In this document: in pieces, positions 1-22,013 of the stretch
Position numbering within the stretch: the first letter of the stretch is position 1
Layout: each line of letters begins with the position of its first letter
The notes under the pieces: model-generated
Told to the model about the DNA's origin: nothing
Database searches by the model: none
Seen by the model: the letters and a program-made list of their open reading frames with translations, nothing else
From: Hermodice carunculata
Taxonomy: Eukaryota > Annelida > Polychaeta > Eunicida > Amphinomidae
Length of the DNA stretch: 64,000 nucleotides
Assembly (NCBI GenBank): GCA_964020975.1
Contig: OZ026624.1
Coordinates: 32,798,850 to 32,862,849 of the forward strand
Reading direction: 5' to 3'
Program-made: the position numbers and the translations under genes

Positions 1-326
1 ACCAATATGAGTGACCACAATTACCAATTTGATGTACTTTCAGTTGAATTACCCACTGAAGACCCTTTAATTTATTTGGGCTAATACAGCCTACTCAAAA
101 TTTTACAGAGAAACATGTGTAATATGGATAACAGTACTTCCATATGTATATAGGTTAGACAGGGACTGATTAGCTTATGGAGAGTACTTAGTTCGACTGC
201 GGAATAAGGTAATGACTACTAGGAAGTGGTTCTGGACAAAAAGACACAAATACAATATATGTGTTTATCAACCAGATAATAAGCATGTCATTGTCAAAAA
301 GAATATCAAACGATAAGAATACTCAC
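1..326 (-). other. NDUFV2 intron, no further feature
   Basis: This stretch lies downstream of the last visible NDUFV2 donor. It is AT-rich and I see no exon, repeat or mobile element in it. Confidence 0.6.
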
Positions 327-430
327 CAGTCTTCCTTTGGATGGCATCTAAAATAACATCAGAACCAACACCTCCCAACATGCATGGTGTAGTTGTACAG
401 ATTTGAATGTGGAATTTTCCTACAGGTGAT
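327..430 (-). CDS. NDUFV2: NDUFV2 exon, first cluster cysteines
   Basis: One hundred and four bases, phase 2 to 1. It reads [20 protein letters not shown] then a helix ending AIQRKTG. The two cysteines of CTTTPC are the first pair of 2Fe-2S ligands. The donor GTGAGT lies at 321-326, and the remaining exons are outside the window. Confidence 0.95.
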
Positions 431-3400
431 CTGGAAAATAAATGTAAACTAAATGTTGAAAGTAATATTTACTGTCACCTATTGGTGAGCTGGGACACAG
501 ATATGAATTTCATACTTGGAGTCAAACTTTTGCCGAATTTCTTAACACATGATCTATTTTTTATGCTAAACACACACACACACTTCACATGAAGTACTAA
601 ATCAGATTTCTCAACTTCATTCCCTTCAGCGTATTCAGATTGAATTACCTATCACAGACAGCACACTGTGAACTGATTAAAAAGTCCAATCAGTCTATGC
701 CTTAGTTTGGCTTATAAATACATGTAAGATGCCAGTTTAGCTAATGTTTGCAGTCATTTTATTTATGAAACCTAGTGTCAGCTCAGTAAAGCACAATTCA
801 AGGCTGTTAAGGGAGTGTTTTTGAAAGTTTTAATTGTTCCCATTAGTCCTGGCAATAGGTGATGTGAGCCTGTATGCCCTGGATCTGAGAGCTAAGCTCA
901 CAAGTTGTACTTAGAAAATTATACAATCATGCATTTCTGTATTTTCACCTGTGTTAGTATTAAATTATGGTGTTCATTTCATTGCTAGTTACCTTTATCA
1001 TCATAAAGAGACTTTATCCACTTAATCATGGTAACTAACTCATGCTACATCTGGAATAACATGAAATGCCAGTTATGATCTTACCTGCTTGGCATGGTAT
1101 GGCCAATTGTCCACTTGGCACTCATTTACAGTGTACGTCAGAATAACATGAAGTACCAGTTAAGATCTTCCCTACTTGGCACGGTGTACCATATTATCAT
1201 TCTAAGCACCTATCCATTTTTATGGCATGAAAGTTCTGAAATACATGTATATATTTTATTATTGACCAGCTGATACAGATAAAATGTTCCACATTTAGCT
1301 CTACATTTGGAGCTGGTTTCAATTAAATTTCCATAGCACCCCAGACGCTTAAAGGGGATAATACAGGGATATGCTCTGCTGCATGTGCATGTTGTGGGTG
1401 TGTATTTGCTTCTCTGTGGACATTACCTGTTGAACATGGTGTAGAAGGTGGCCACCTCGTACACTCTCATTTTGGGCATCTTCAACATGTCTGCTACATA
1501 ATGCATCACAGGCATTGATGTCCACCCTGCAAACAGAGAAACAGACACATTTCTCATTAAAAAACATTTCTATTTCAGTCAGATGCGGTCTCTCTCAGTC
1601 AAATACCTACCAAGAAACATCAATTTATTATTGTACTGTGATGAGGTAACACACTGTATATTCACAGCTAGTCATGGGACACTACCTTCTATTCAAAATC
1701 ATTGTGTGAAAAAGCCACAAGCTATGATAGGATGCTGACAGGGAAATGAAATTGTCACTAAAATTTGCTGAATGTAATGTCATTTTGTTATTTGTGACCA
1801 ATTCTGATATCCTTAAAATGTTACAACGTGGGTGAAAAGTCTGTGTTGAAAGATTACAACACAGTAACAGCTTTGGTCAGTGGCTTTTACACTGCCTCAT
1901 AATTAACACTCCATCTGCCATCGCAGCAGTTATTACATAGCTTGCCAGATAATATAACTGACTTCAGACTGAACAGCTGACATGCTGGTATATTGGCACC
2001 TGCTGTATGTGACCACTGTCAATTACAACAGGTACTACTGCACCTATATGGAAAGTGAATCTACTGATGAATTGGAATATATTATCTGTACGTGTATTTT
2101 ATTCTGGTTTAATAAAAACTTACCAGGCATATCTATCATATTAGAACATCTATAAAGGCCCTCACTGTGATATACATGGACTGTATTTAACCTGGCTGTG
2201 ATCTATAACCCTGTAAGTGCACATATTTGAACTGTTTTTACAGATGTGATAACACCTAGTTTGGTAACCCAAAGGAAAGGGTAAGTTTTACAGAATTAAT
2301 AAAGTAATTAATTAATAAAGTACCATCACAGATTGCTGGAAGTATGTCCATCTCCACAATCTGATACATCGGTATGCCCAACCTCCAGCAGTTGGGGGAG
2401 GGGGCATAATTAGGTCACACCCGAACATTATGATCATATGGCCAGGCTTAAGTCATAGCTGAGCAAGGAACATGAAGATAAAGGTATAAAGCACAGTGGA
2501 TAAGCCAAGTTTGCTCGGTTCTACCCACCATTCTGCCTCTGAGCCAGGTCCAGCAAGGGGATGACTGCTGCTGCCTCATGTCCCTTTGGATAATTAGCAA
2601 TGATAGCATCAGCCCTCTGCAATTAGCGAGAAATAAATGTACCTAGTCCGTTGACGCGATATTATTTAATTGTACATGTATATGGATATAATTCCCTGCA
2701 GAATTTTGATCTGATATTGTAGCCTCACACTTTGACCACTGTCACTGATCTTAAATAGCATACACACACACACATTACAAACCAAATAAAACCCGTCTTA
2801 ATGGACCCTCAGGGGAACAGAGGATTACAATGTCAACAAACAAGCAAATCTTGATGGTCTTCTTCCCCAACATATACAAACAAAACCGACAGCACTGATG
2901 AACAGTTTTTGTTTTTTTGGATGGAGTCGTTTGGTACCCATGCTAAATTGGAGGTTTGTTTGCAAGTTTTCCATGCTGCATGTACATACTTCAGATATTT
3001 TACCAATGCCAGACAGACATGGCTATCTGCAACATGTCTTGATTACTATTTCAGTCTGACAGCTGCACATATTTTCCTTGATGATACTAAATGCTTCACT
3101 GCGTATGAGGCTTTTCCACCAAATCGAAAATAAAGTAGCAGAACTATACATGCGTAATGACTTTCTGGGACAGATTGTCACACAGTGTCAAGAGATTTAT
3201 ACAATTCAACCCCTTCAAGAAAAATGGGCCCCATGTTTCACTACAGCTTTGAGGAGTGGTCTTAAAAATACATGTATATGCAGTCTCTTCAAAGATATGC
3301 TCTTTAACCACTACTCCCGAACACCCACCCAAACCCGACAAAACCAGCTAGTGGTCAAATGTCCTCTGCTTTACTGTTTTGTGTAATTTCAACACTGATG

Positions 3401-5456
3401 ACAATTTATATGAGAAGTTTTGACATTTCTCAAGATAACATGCCCCAGGTTAACAGCTTTCCTCAAGATGGGTTAGATTTCATAGTGCCCAAACCACACC
3501 AAAAAAACTGTTGACACAGTCTTAAACTCTTGTCTTAATTCATCAAAGAGAGAGGGTTGAAGCAGGTACCACTGTACCTAATTTCACATAAATATTTGAA
3601 ACTTTTCAACTTTCTGGGAGAATGAGTCACCAACCGAGATATTTCTTAATCTACTGACCAAGTATAATTCATGACATTTTGGCATGTGTTACTCATTTGA
3701 ATTTGTTTAGTTCCAATTAATTTTAAATGCATATAACTAATAATAAACTGCACAATACAATGAAAACTCCTACACCACCAGCCTGTGACCTTGTGATGCT
3801 TATTTGTTTAATTGGCAAGGTACGTGTACCTTTATGTTCTTCACATCATTCAGCTGCAGTGTGACACATTTACAATACAACTTAATAATATAGTGTTTTG
3901 CAGGTTCATCTGATTACTCTTGGTTTTGTCAATTAACAGGTCTGTCCTCATTACCAAGTTAAAAAATAACACAGCTTGTATGTGACATACATTGTACCTT
4001 TCTTACTGCAAGTCCAGTGCCCATCAGAATGCAAAATACTGTGAATTCTACTGGGCATTTGTAGACAAGAGCTTATGTGAGTTTCAATTTCTTGACATAC
4101 ATACGATCCCAAAGCACACTAAGGAAAACTGTCGACTTGTTACAAACGTCTATTCAGTGTACTATATATGCATCATAATCTGTGCAACTGTTCTTATGTT
4201 TTTTGGGAGTTTTTTGCAGTTGTAGTTATCATTATGTACAGTGAAACCTCATAAATACGACACTCAGATATCCAACATATTAAAAAAAATGACAAAAATT
4301 TCATGGGAAAGTTTATTTATATATTTTCTTTGTTATTTGATTTATTTATTGGACATATTCAGTTATCTGACACATTTCTTAGGGAACAGATGGTGTCATT
4401 ACAACAAGTTTTCACTGTATAATAAGAGATCCATTCCCTTTTGAAAATTTTGACCTTATTCCAGGGAAGTTTAGCATTCCACCAGATGAGTCTTTTCTTT
4501 CCAAAAAAAAAAAAAAAAAAAATTATCTGATCCTATCCTTACCTTCATGTTTTCTGGGGTAAACTCAAAAGTCATACCAGGATTGTTGTCTGCAGTGTCC
4601 CTGTGCTGCAAAGATAGGGGACAATGACATTTGACAAATTAAACCAGCATACAACATATATGCCATAATCAGCACAACAGCTACCATCTCTTCAACTATG
4701 CCAAATGATAGGACACCTTATATCTTCTTCTTCAGTATTTGCACTCATGAACATAGCTTGACATTTATATCCTGTTTGAAAATTGCCATCAGATGTAACT
4801 TTTGTAAATTGGAGGTCAACACTGAGAAGTAGAGTGTATTAAACATTTATCAAATAGAGGATGACATATTATTGTCTACATTATGAAGTGAAAAACTCTC
4901 GACCAGTATCATGTTACATAGCATGTTTCTACTTGAAGTTGTACCAGTACAACATGAATGCAAGAGCATTCAGTGTCCATGAGTCAGACATTCTACAGTG
5001 ATCTGCTTGTGCTGACACGTTGTGTTTCTTCCACTTTGGTCTTTTTTGGTCAGTATGTCAACAAAATGTGTTTTACCTCAACTGCAAGTTATGCATGGAA
5101 AATATTTACTAAAAAGATACATACACTACTGAAACAACCTTCATAAAAAAGGCTTTCTCAACTGTTGTTTGTACCTTAGTCAAAGAGACAGAACATGTCT
5201 TTATCTGAGAGGCCACGTGTCGACCCAAAAGGAAAGGAATAGTTGAACAATGCACCAGGAATATATTCCCTGCTGGATCTTACCATTTTTTTTTTCATAA
5301 TAACCCAAGTTACAGTATGAATACATGTAAGGCCACCATTATTATTCCTGTACAGTTAATGTAATAGGAGCATCCAGTAGCTCAGAGGTAACTTACCACA
5401 AACAGCTGATCACTTAAAACTGCAGTGGACCTGTGGAAACTCCTCACTTGCCGTCC
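327..5456 (-). CDS. NDUFV2: NADH dehydrogenase (ubiquinone) flavoprotein 2, partial
   Basis: Encodes the 24 kDa 2Fe-2S subunit of the complex I NADH-dehydrogenase module on the matrix side of the inner mitochondrial membrane. Five minus-strand exons are visible: 5397-5456, 4543-4605, 2529-2616, 1427-1526 and 327-430. All have AG/GT borders and matching phases (0, 0, 1, 2, 1), giving 138 residues. Recognisable stretches are [53 protein letters not shown] and [11 protein letters not shown]. The last holds the first two cysteine ligands of the 2Fe-2S cluster. All match the known order in animal NDUFV2. The start exon, with most of the mitochondrial targeting peptide, was not found above 5456. 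The second cysteine pair (CLGACVNAP in the family) lies left of the window. Identification is by memory of the human protein. Confidence 0.95.
431..1426 (-). other. NDUFV2 intron with a two-copy 88-bp repeat
   Basis: Intronic, AT-rich. Around 1051-1104 and 1139-1192 two similar segments repeat (GGAATAACATGAAATGCC and AGAATAACATGAAGTACC, both followed by CAGTTANGATCTT). This is a diverged local tandem duplication with an 88-bp step. No coding potential seen. Confidence 0.55.
1427..1526 (-). CDS. NDUFV2: NDUFV2 exon, [11 protein letters not shown] segment
   Basis: One hundred bases, phase 1 to 2. It reads [14 protein letters not shown] then [18 protein letters not shown]. The [11 protein letters not shown] block is a hallmark of NuoE/NDUFV2 proteins and links the helical domain to the thioredoxin-like 2Fe-2S domain. 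Confidence 0.95.
2529..2616 (-). CDS. NDUFV2: NDUFV2 exon, helical N-terminal domain
   Basis: Eighty-eight bases reading [20 protein letters not shown] then [10 protein letters not shown]. This is the invariant helical segment of the 24 kDa family. It starts in phase 0 and ends in phase 1 with donor GTGGGT. Confidence 0.95.
2617..4542 (-). other. NDUFV2 long intron with MITE relics
   Basis: A 1.9-kb intron. It holds a diverged piggyBac-type MITE at about 3310-3540 and an intact pogo-type MITE at 4239-4417 (described separately). The remainder is AT-rich without recognisable genes. The apparent ORFs at 2909-3386 overlap the MITE and show no protein family. Confidence 0.6.
4239..4417. mobile_element. 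pogo-like MITE, subfamily A (reverse orientation)
   Basis: Flanked by TA (4237-4238 and 4418-4419). The ends are CAGTGAAACCTC and, at the other side, AAGTTTTCACTG. It is 179 bp with no coding capacity. The same sequence occurs inverted relative to the copies at 36635-36807 and 59629-59805. TA flanks plus CAGTG-type ends are typical of Tc1/mariner-pogo derived MITEs. Confidence 0.8.
4543..4605 (-). CDS. NDUFV2: NDUFV2 exon, start of mature protein
   Basis: Twenty-one codons, phase 0/0, reading [10 protein letters not shown]...FTPENMK. This is the conserved start of the mature 24 kDa subunit. The donor is GTAAGG, and a poly-A run (4503-4522) sits just downstream on the plus strand, inside the intron. 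Confidence 0.95.
5397..5456 (-). CDS. NDUFV2: NDUFV2 exon, end of targeting peptide
   Basis: Sixty bases, 20 codons, phase 0 at both ends. It reads [12 protein letters not shown] then LSDQLFV. The arginine-rich, acid-poor composition fits the end of a mitochondrial presequence; human NDUFV2 has GRHVRNLHKTA here. Acceptor is TTTTTTCCCCAG, donor GTAAGT on the minus strand. Confidence 0.9.
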
Positions 5457-6567
5457 CTGGGGAAAAAATATATTTTTTGAAGAACTCCCACTGCACAACA
5501 TTACCGGCCAAGCAGAGAAAACAGACCAGCTGAATGAAAATACATGTATGTATATCATAAACTCAAAAAAATAATTATGTACACTTTTTTTTGCCTCATA
5601 AGATTGCCATTCAGCCACAAATACTGGTTTTCTTTGATACATGTAGGTGATTTTATCATGACAGGCAGTACAAAAGCCTTAATTCATATAATGACAAGTG
5701 CATTCATTTTTAAAAATACAAGTATAGCTAGCCTGCTAACATAACTCTGTACTCTTATTTATCATGTAACTTAAATAATTCCAAAAAAATCTAAAATAAC
5801 AGCAGTGACTCCTTGTATAAAAATGTTGTAGAACTGATCAAGTGACATTCCAAATTTGAAAAGGATCTTGCAGATGTATAGTTTTGAAGAAGTCAACAAT
5901 TACACCCCAGTGATGCAAAAAACTTGTGTGATCTGAAAACTGCTAGATCAATTGTATACTGTATTGAAATTATGTCTGTGTGCCAACACCGACATTCTGT
6001 TTTTCCTAGAGTTCTTAAAATCTTTCTTTCTTCTTTACTACCAAATTTTGTTTGTCAGTTTTTTCAAACATTATTACCCGCAGAAACTTCACATTTGGCA
6101 TGATTATACATGTAGATCTATACATGAATTTGTGCTTTTTAATAAAGACGAGAAAATATGTTGAAGATTATGTAAATTAAAGGAAGGCACTCCTTACGTT
6201 GTATTATACATCATTGGAAAGGATTTTTCATCAGGATTTCATATCTTATGTTTATTTTATTAATTTTCACAAATTTCCGATATTTATTGCCAAATATTAA
6301 AACCCCCACATTAACAGCAGTTCACCATTACGCGAAGCCAGTCGAGATGTCGGACCAATTAGAAGCGACTATACAACTGGCCAATCATAGCCATCGGTTG
6401 ATAACGAAGCCAAGCACACCATGATCATTGTTCAACACAAAGCCACTTCAAATTATGAAAATTGTTTCCGAGGTCGTTATCGACGTAAAGAATATGCATA
6501 TGTTATGTGTTTCAATCAAATCAATTATTATTTATCAATGTATTTACTCCGTTCATGATAATCGGTC
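5457..6567. other. putative NDUFV2 upstream region
   Basis: Between the second NDUFV2 exon and the THAP ORF. The part at 6300-6440 is richer in CG than its surroundings. It holds minus-strand ATTGG/CCAAT-type boxes at about 6357-6362 and 6379-6384, so it could be the NDUFV2 promoter. I could not place a start exon ending in phase 0 with a good donor. Confidence 0.35.
5965..6070 (+). mobile_element. relic 5' end of the Helitron-like family
   Basis: The segment TGTCTGTGTGCCAACACC, followed by ATTCTGTTTTTCC, a pyrimidine-rich run and a short CCAAATTTTGTTTGTC leader, resembles the starts of the elements near 27030 (minus) and 48319 (plus). No tandem core or 3' hairpin follows, so this looks like a truncated copy. 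Confidence 0.4.
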
Positions 6568-6813
6568 CTAAATCGTGACCGTGTAACGTGAGCGATAATA
6601 TGAGCTCCGGGAGTTATCAAACGATCGGAATTCGTCACGCAGCTTGAAGTGCGCTGAACACAACTTCGTGCTTTTGTATGCTGCCAATACTTCTTCTGGG
6701 ATTTTCATAATAGCATTCCATTTATCTGCTAATGATGTGTCTTTTGGCCAAGAATGAAAATATCTTTCTGGATATTCGGTGGCTGTGCCACCGCACGAAA
6801 CACACCTTGGCAT
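6568..6813 (-). CDS. small THAP-domain protein or THAP first exon
   Basis: An 81-codon minus-strand ORF starting at the ATG at 6811-6813 (MPRCVSCGG). It shows a THAP C2CH zinc finger: PRCVSC supplies two cysteines and KLCSAHF, 44 residues on, supplies Cys and His. Between them are FHSWPKD and ADKW, the conserved THAP aromatic and proline positions. THAP fingers bind DNA and occur in transcription regulators and P-element transposases. The usual AVPTIF-like end of the domain is not evident before the stop, so the exon may really splice away earlier (a weak GTGACG donor follows CTGC), or the gene may be THAP-only or decayed. A pogo-like element lies about 140 bp upstream. Confidence 0.7.
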   Translation of the reverse strand: MPRCVSCGGTATEYPERYFHSWPKDTSLADKWNAIMKIPEEVLAAYKSTKLCSAHFKLRDEFRSFDNSRSSYYRSRYTVTI

Positions 6814-6954
6814 TTTCGTCTGTTCGCAATCGCAGTCAATGAAAAACTTGGAACTCTCTACCGCACGGAGGTATAGAAGGCTGCAGAATACCGCTGTTTC
6901 CAAATTTGGCTATAAATATGTCCACGATCGCGTTTTAAACAACTGCTGCATATA

Positions 6955-7881
6955 CAGTGAAACCTCCCTATACTGAACGCCCATGGGACCGAGCAAAAGT
7001 GTTCAGTATAGGGAGGTGTTCGGTAAATAGGGAGGTTTCCACATTGTGGCCTCATGTCTTACCAACCGTGCTATACAGATACTAGCTGAGATCATTATGG
7101 GGGGAGATACTCATGTTAACTACATGTACATCATCAAATAAATGAACAACAAAGAAGTAATTTTTGATTGCTTTATCATTTGGGAAAGATGTACTGACTA
7201 TGATCTATAGCAAAGTTCAGATGTATACATGCACATGTATATATAATTATTAAAGAACATTATGACATATACTGTATGTTCATATTGAAATAACATGCTT
7301 ACGACCTTGCACCTATTTTAGCAGAGCTGTTGCTCATTTCAGTCTACTGGTACTCCTTGAAATTAAATCCCCTGGCTTTGGTGAGACAAACATAATGACT
7401 TAATTTGTAAGTTATTGTTCGTTAGAATGATTAAAGAAAACACCCAAAACTGCTCCAATCATTCCTGAGAGGATAGGACCAAGGTGCTAAGTGACATTGA
7501 CACTTTCACCCTCCACCCTGTTGTTGCCATCTATAGAAGTGACAACAGGTGTTCAACAGCTTGCCTGTGGATTGTTTCTATTGCTGCTGGTATAAGCAAT
7601 AATTAAGCCTGTCTCTGAAGTTAATCTGGTTAGTTTTAGCCTTATCAGTAATTACTCCCTGCAAATACACAAAAATATGCTGAATGTGTGTTCAGTATAG
7701 GGAGGTTTTTTGGGAAAATGGTGTTCATTTGGGGTGTTCATGTTCACTATAGAGAGGTGTTCAGTATAGGGAGGTTTGCTTATAATGGAAGCATATGGGA
7801 AAAAAATTGGGACCGAGAAAAAGTGTTCGGTATAAGGGGGTGTTCGGTATATAGAGGTGTTCGGTAAGGGAGGTTTTACTG
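6955..7881. mobile_element. pogo-like non-autonomous element, 927 bp
   Basis: Bounded by TA at 6953-6954 and 7882-7883. The left end is CAGTGAAACCTCCCTATAC and the right end is GGGAGGTTTTACTG. Both ends carry several subterminal copies of a GTGTTCRGTATAGGGAGG-like motif in both orientations (6970-7040 and 7685-7875). The middle has no transposase-like ORF. It could instead be two separate short MITEs at 6955-7045 and 7683-7881. Confidence 0.6.
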
Positions 7882-8229
7882 TACATTGACATATATTATT
7901 AGTTTTCGTTACATTTCCGACCACTTCAATTTGAAACTAGGAGTTTATTCTCATCAAGTAAAAAAAACTAGGTGCAGAAGTAGGACTCCCGTGATCCGCG
8001 AAATCGCCTTTGATCTTCCATAGATTTGCCGCTTCCAGTAATTTGACAGGTAAAGCTGATTTCAGCAACATTAAAATGCAGACTTTAGAAATATGGAATA
8101 AAATATAACTAAACCATTTTACATGTGGTAAGTGCCTGACATGAAGTTCCCAAAACACTTAAAATACAACGTAATGAGTGCCCTCCTTTAAGGGCATTTG
8201 AAATCTTATCCACAAAACTATTATAGGTG

Positions 8230-9064
8230 CAAGTAATCAATCCAACTTCAACATGTAGGTTTATAACACTGCACATTTTTTTTTATTTACACATGACCTC
8301 TAAAGGTCGAGGTCATTTGGACATTTGAAATTTCCATCTAGCCATAACTCAGTCAATTTCATCCAATTTTGGCCATGTCGGACCCATGATTGTAGGCATT
8401 GCAACACTGCATATTTCTGTAATTTACATGTAACCTGTAAAGGTCAAATGTCCAGGTCATTTGGACCTTTGAAAATTTCATCTAGCCATAACTTGGTCAA
8501 TTCCCATCTGATTTTGTTCATGTTGGACTTAAATTGTAGATATTCTAACACTGTATATTTTTGTAATTTATGTGACCTTTAAAGGTCAAGGTCATTTGGA
8601 CCTTTGAATATTTCATCCAGCCATAACCACTTGTAGGTATTGTAACACTGCATATTTTCGTAATTTTCATGAAACGGTCAAAGGTCAATGTCATTTGGAC
8701 CATTGAAAGTTTCATGTAGTCATAACTTGGTCAATTTTCATGCAATTTTAATTATGTTGGAATGTACAGTTACTGCAACGCTGCACATTTTTGTAATTTA
8801 ACAAAAGACCTATAAAAGTCAAAGGTCAAGGTTATTTGGCCATATGAAATTTTCACCTAGCCATAATGTTGTCAATTTTCATCCAATTTCAGTCATGTCA
8901 GGCTCAAATTGTAGGTATTGCAACACTGCACATTCTTTAATTTACATGTAACTCTTAGGTCAAAGGTAAAGGTCATTTGGACCTTTGAAATTAGTATCTA
9001 GCTTTATTTACAACTTTTGAAGGCATAGAGACAAATTTGTTTTGTAGCAAATCTTCTTTTCTAT
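8230..9064 (+). mobile_element. Helitron-like element with tandem core (degenerate)
   Basis: Six diverged units of about 138 bp (CACTGCACAT-type marks near 8268, 8406, 8542, 8647, 8783 and 8926) repeat GCCATAACTNGGTCAATTTT and AGGTCAAGGTCATTTGGACC. They end in an imperfect hairpin at 9031-9052, then TTCTTTTCTAT. This corresponds to the hairpin plus CTAG terminus of the copy at 48300-49482. No leader was found, so the 5' part is missing. Confidence 0.6.
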
Positions 9065-9186
9065 TTTTTTTTTTTTTGCATGTCGCCAATGTCATTGGAC
9101 GATCGGTCTTACCTTGGAGGAATTAGGCAGAGATCAAGAGAGGTCACTGTCCACCGAAAATACTGATAAGGGTTAGAAGGAAACAA

Positions 9187-9604
9187 ACAAAAATCGGCAA
9201 CCCCAACAGTGTTTTCCTCTTTTTAACACCTTCTGCTGCTGGACGCATACGATCTGTATACCAAAAGATTTGTCACAATCTACTCTCTGCCTAATAATTG
9301 AGTTGTCGGGCATATTTTAACCCACTCAGACCACTTTATTCCTGGCAAAGCGTCTCGATTCCAAATGAACCTCTTGCTTTGTTGAGCCTCTTCCCATGCA
9401 ACAAAGAGCGGCTCATTTGGAACCGAGACGCTTTGCCAGGAATAAAGTGGCCCAAGTGGGCTAAAATACGTCTGGCAACTCAATATTAGACGGGATTGAG
9501 AGAGTGGATTGTGATGAATCTTTTGGTATATTGATTATATGTGTCCGGCAGCAGAAGGTGTTTTAAACAGGAAAATACCGCATGGGGTCGCTGATTTTTG
9601 TACA
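9187..9604. repeat. 418-bp foldback (long inverted repeat)
   Basis: Two arms of about 190 bp face each other around a short centre near 9385-9400. Paired landmarks are ACACCTTCTGCTGC with GCAGCAGAAGGTGT, ACCAAAAGAT with ATCTTTTGGT, and TTTATTCCTGGCAAAGCG with CGCTTTGCCAGGAATAAA. The two near-identical short ORFs on opposite strands are a by-product of the palindrome. Probably a foldback-type MITE. Confidence 0.85.
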
Positions 9605-10248
9605 TGCAGACCACTAGATATATATAAGTCTTAACCAGTAACCCCTCAAGCTATTTTGGAAGGTACTGACTGCAACCTGGTTTGTTTACATAATTGCGGG
9701 TTGAATTAGTTGCGTAACACCACAAATGCACCGGTCCAATCCCATGACCCCCCATTTTGAAGTAGAATGCTACGGAACTTGTGGTTTTACGTTTGAAATA
9801 GGAGAAATGAGCCAACGAATGTCGCTATTTTAACATGTAAATGCATTAGGCCTAGGTTACTGGTCCAAGACCTGATGTTTGCCCCGTGCGTCCTTGGCCT
9901 GGGCATCAAATTGGCAGTGAGTGTGACCTTGATTGTCACGCCGCTATACTTACAAAAGAGGAGGCCGCGCACTTAAGGGTGGCTGCAAGCATTTTTCCAG
10001 ACGCGTGAGCTGCTTTATACAACTAATAAATCTATCCCACACTCCCTGAAGAGGTTGCAGTTTGGCAGAAACACAGAATTAAAATCAACTGCTGTACCCG
10101 GTCTGGCTCCTCAACATCCGGGTATTGAGAAGCCTCGGTTTAACGTCCAGTAATTCAGCGCAAAACGGTCATATTTTGATACTATCTTTATACCCTCTGT
10201 TTAAACCCAATTGAAAAAGAAACATTTTATAAGTATAATTTAGAATAA

Positions 10249-10266
10249 ATGGAGACAAGTGATCCG
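10249..10266 (+). other. possible ANKUB1 leader exon end
   Basis: ATGGAGACAAGTGATCCG is followed directly by a strong donor, GTGAGT, at 10267. It could be the end of a 5' exon. Joined to the acceptor-like TCTCTTTTAG at about 10428 it would meet a stop at once, so the ATG is probably an upstream ORF, not the protein start. Low confidence. Confidence 0.3.
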
Positions 10267-10323
10267 GTGAGTATTGTAATATAGCGAAAAAAGTGAACCG
10301 TTTCCATGGTGATCAGTCAGTGA

Positions 10324-10334
10324 CAAGATGGCGG
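10324..10334 (+). promoter_or_regulatory. YY1-like site near the ANKUB1 start
   Basis: CAAGATGGCGG matches the animal YY1 consensus, which often lies just downstream of transcription starts. It sits about 60 bp past the candidate leader exon, in a locally CG-richer tract (9700-10400). Confidence 0.45.
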
Positions 10335-10679
10335 ATGGCAGACACTGTCACACGGGTTCAGTGCCTGCGATGCCGGGTTAAAGCCATAATTCACTGGTCT
10401 GTTTGACCAGTACTTACTCTCTTTTAGATTTAAACAATGTTGCTTTGTGATTCTCACCATCATAAGTGGTAATAATCACAGAAGTTGTGCGACACAAGAG
10501 GTAGAAGTTCAACAACAAATGAGTCCCTGTCCTCACAAGACATCCAAGCTGCAGGCAACTTCAGACTGAGACACAGGAGGACGTTACCGAAATTGGCACT
10601 TGGCACTACTGTGACATGAAATATGAGTTTGTGATCCATGTGGACTTATTTAACATTTAATTGAAAATAAGCATACAAA

Positions 10680-21829
<11,150 letters not shown>

Positions 21830-21843
21830 AATCAAAGCTGATA

Positions 21844-22013
21844 CAGTGGTCCTCCTCTTGTAAGCTCCCCCCTCCCCCCTCTCCCTTCACTTTTCCATAC
21901 AGTAATTATTGTACATGTATTTTCATTGTATTTCTTCTGTCAAGAGAGTCCACTCCTTTTGTAAGGCTACATCTGTGGTGTATTTGAGGTGAACTTGTAC
22001 AAGGGGACCACTG
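21844..22013. mobile_element. pogo-like MITE, subfamily C, in the ANKUB1 3' UTR
   Basis: TA at 21842-21843 and 22014-22015. Ends CAGTGGTCCTCCTCTTGTAA and TTGTACAAGGGGACCACTG. It starts 14 bases after the ANKUB1 stop codon, so it is probably transcribed and could fold as a hairpin in the mRNA. Confidence 0.85.

Noticed and set aside
8230-9064. CRISPR-like reading of the regular arrays
   Set aside because: Eukaryotic context, units of 138-145 bp that repeat end to end with no short repeat/variable spacer pattern.
9280-9489. Two similar small ORFs on opposite strands
   Set aside because: Created by the 418-bp foldback.
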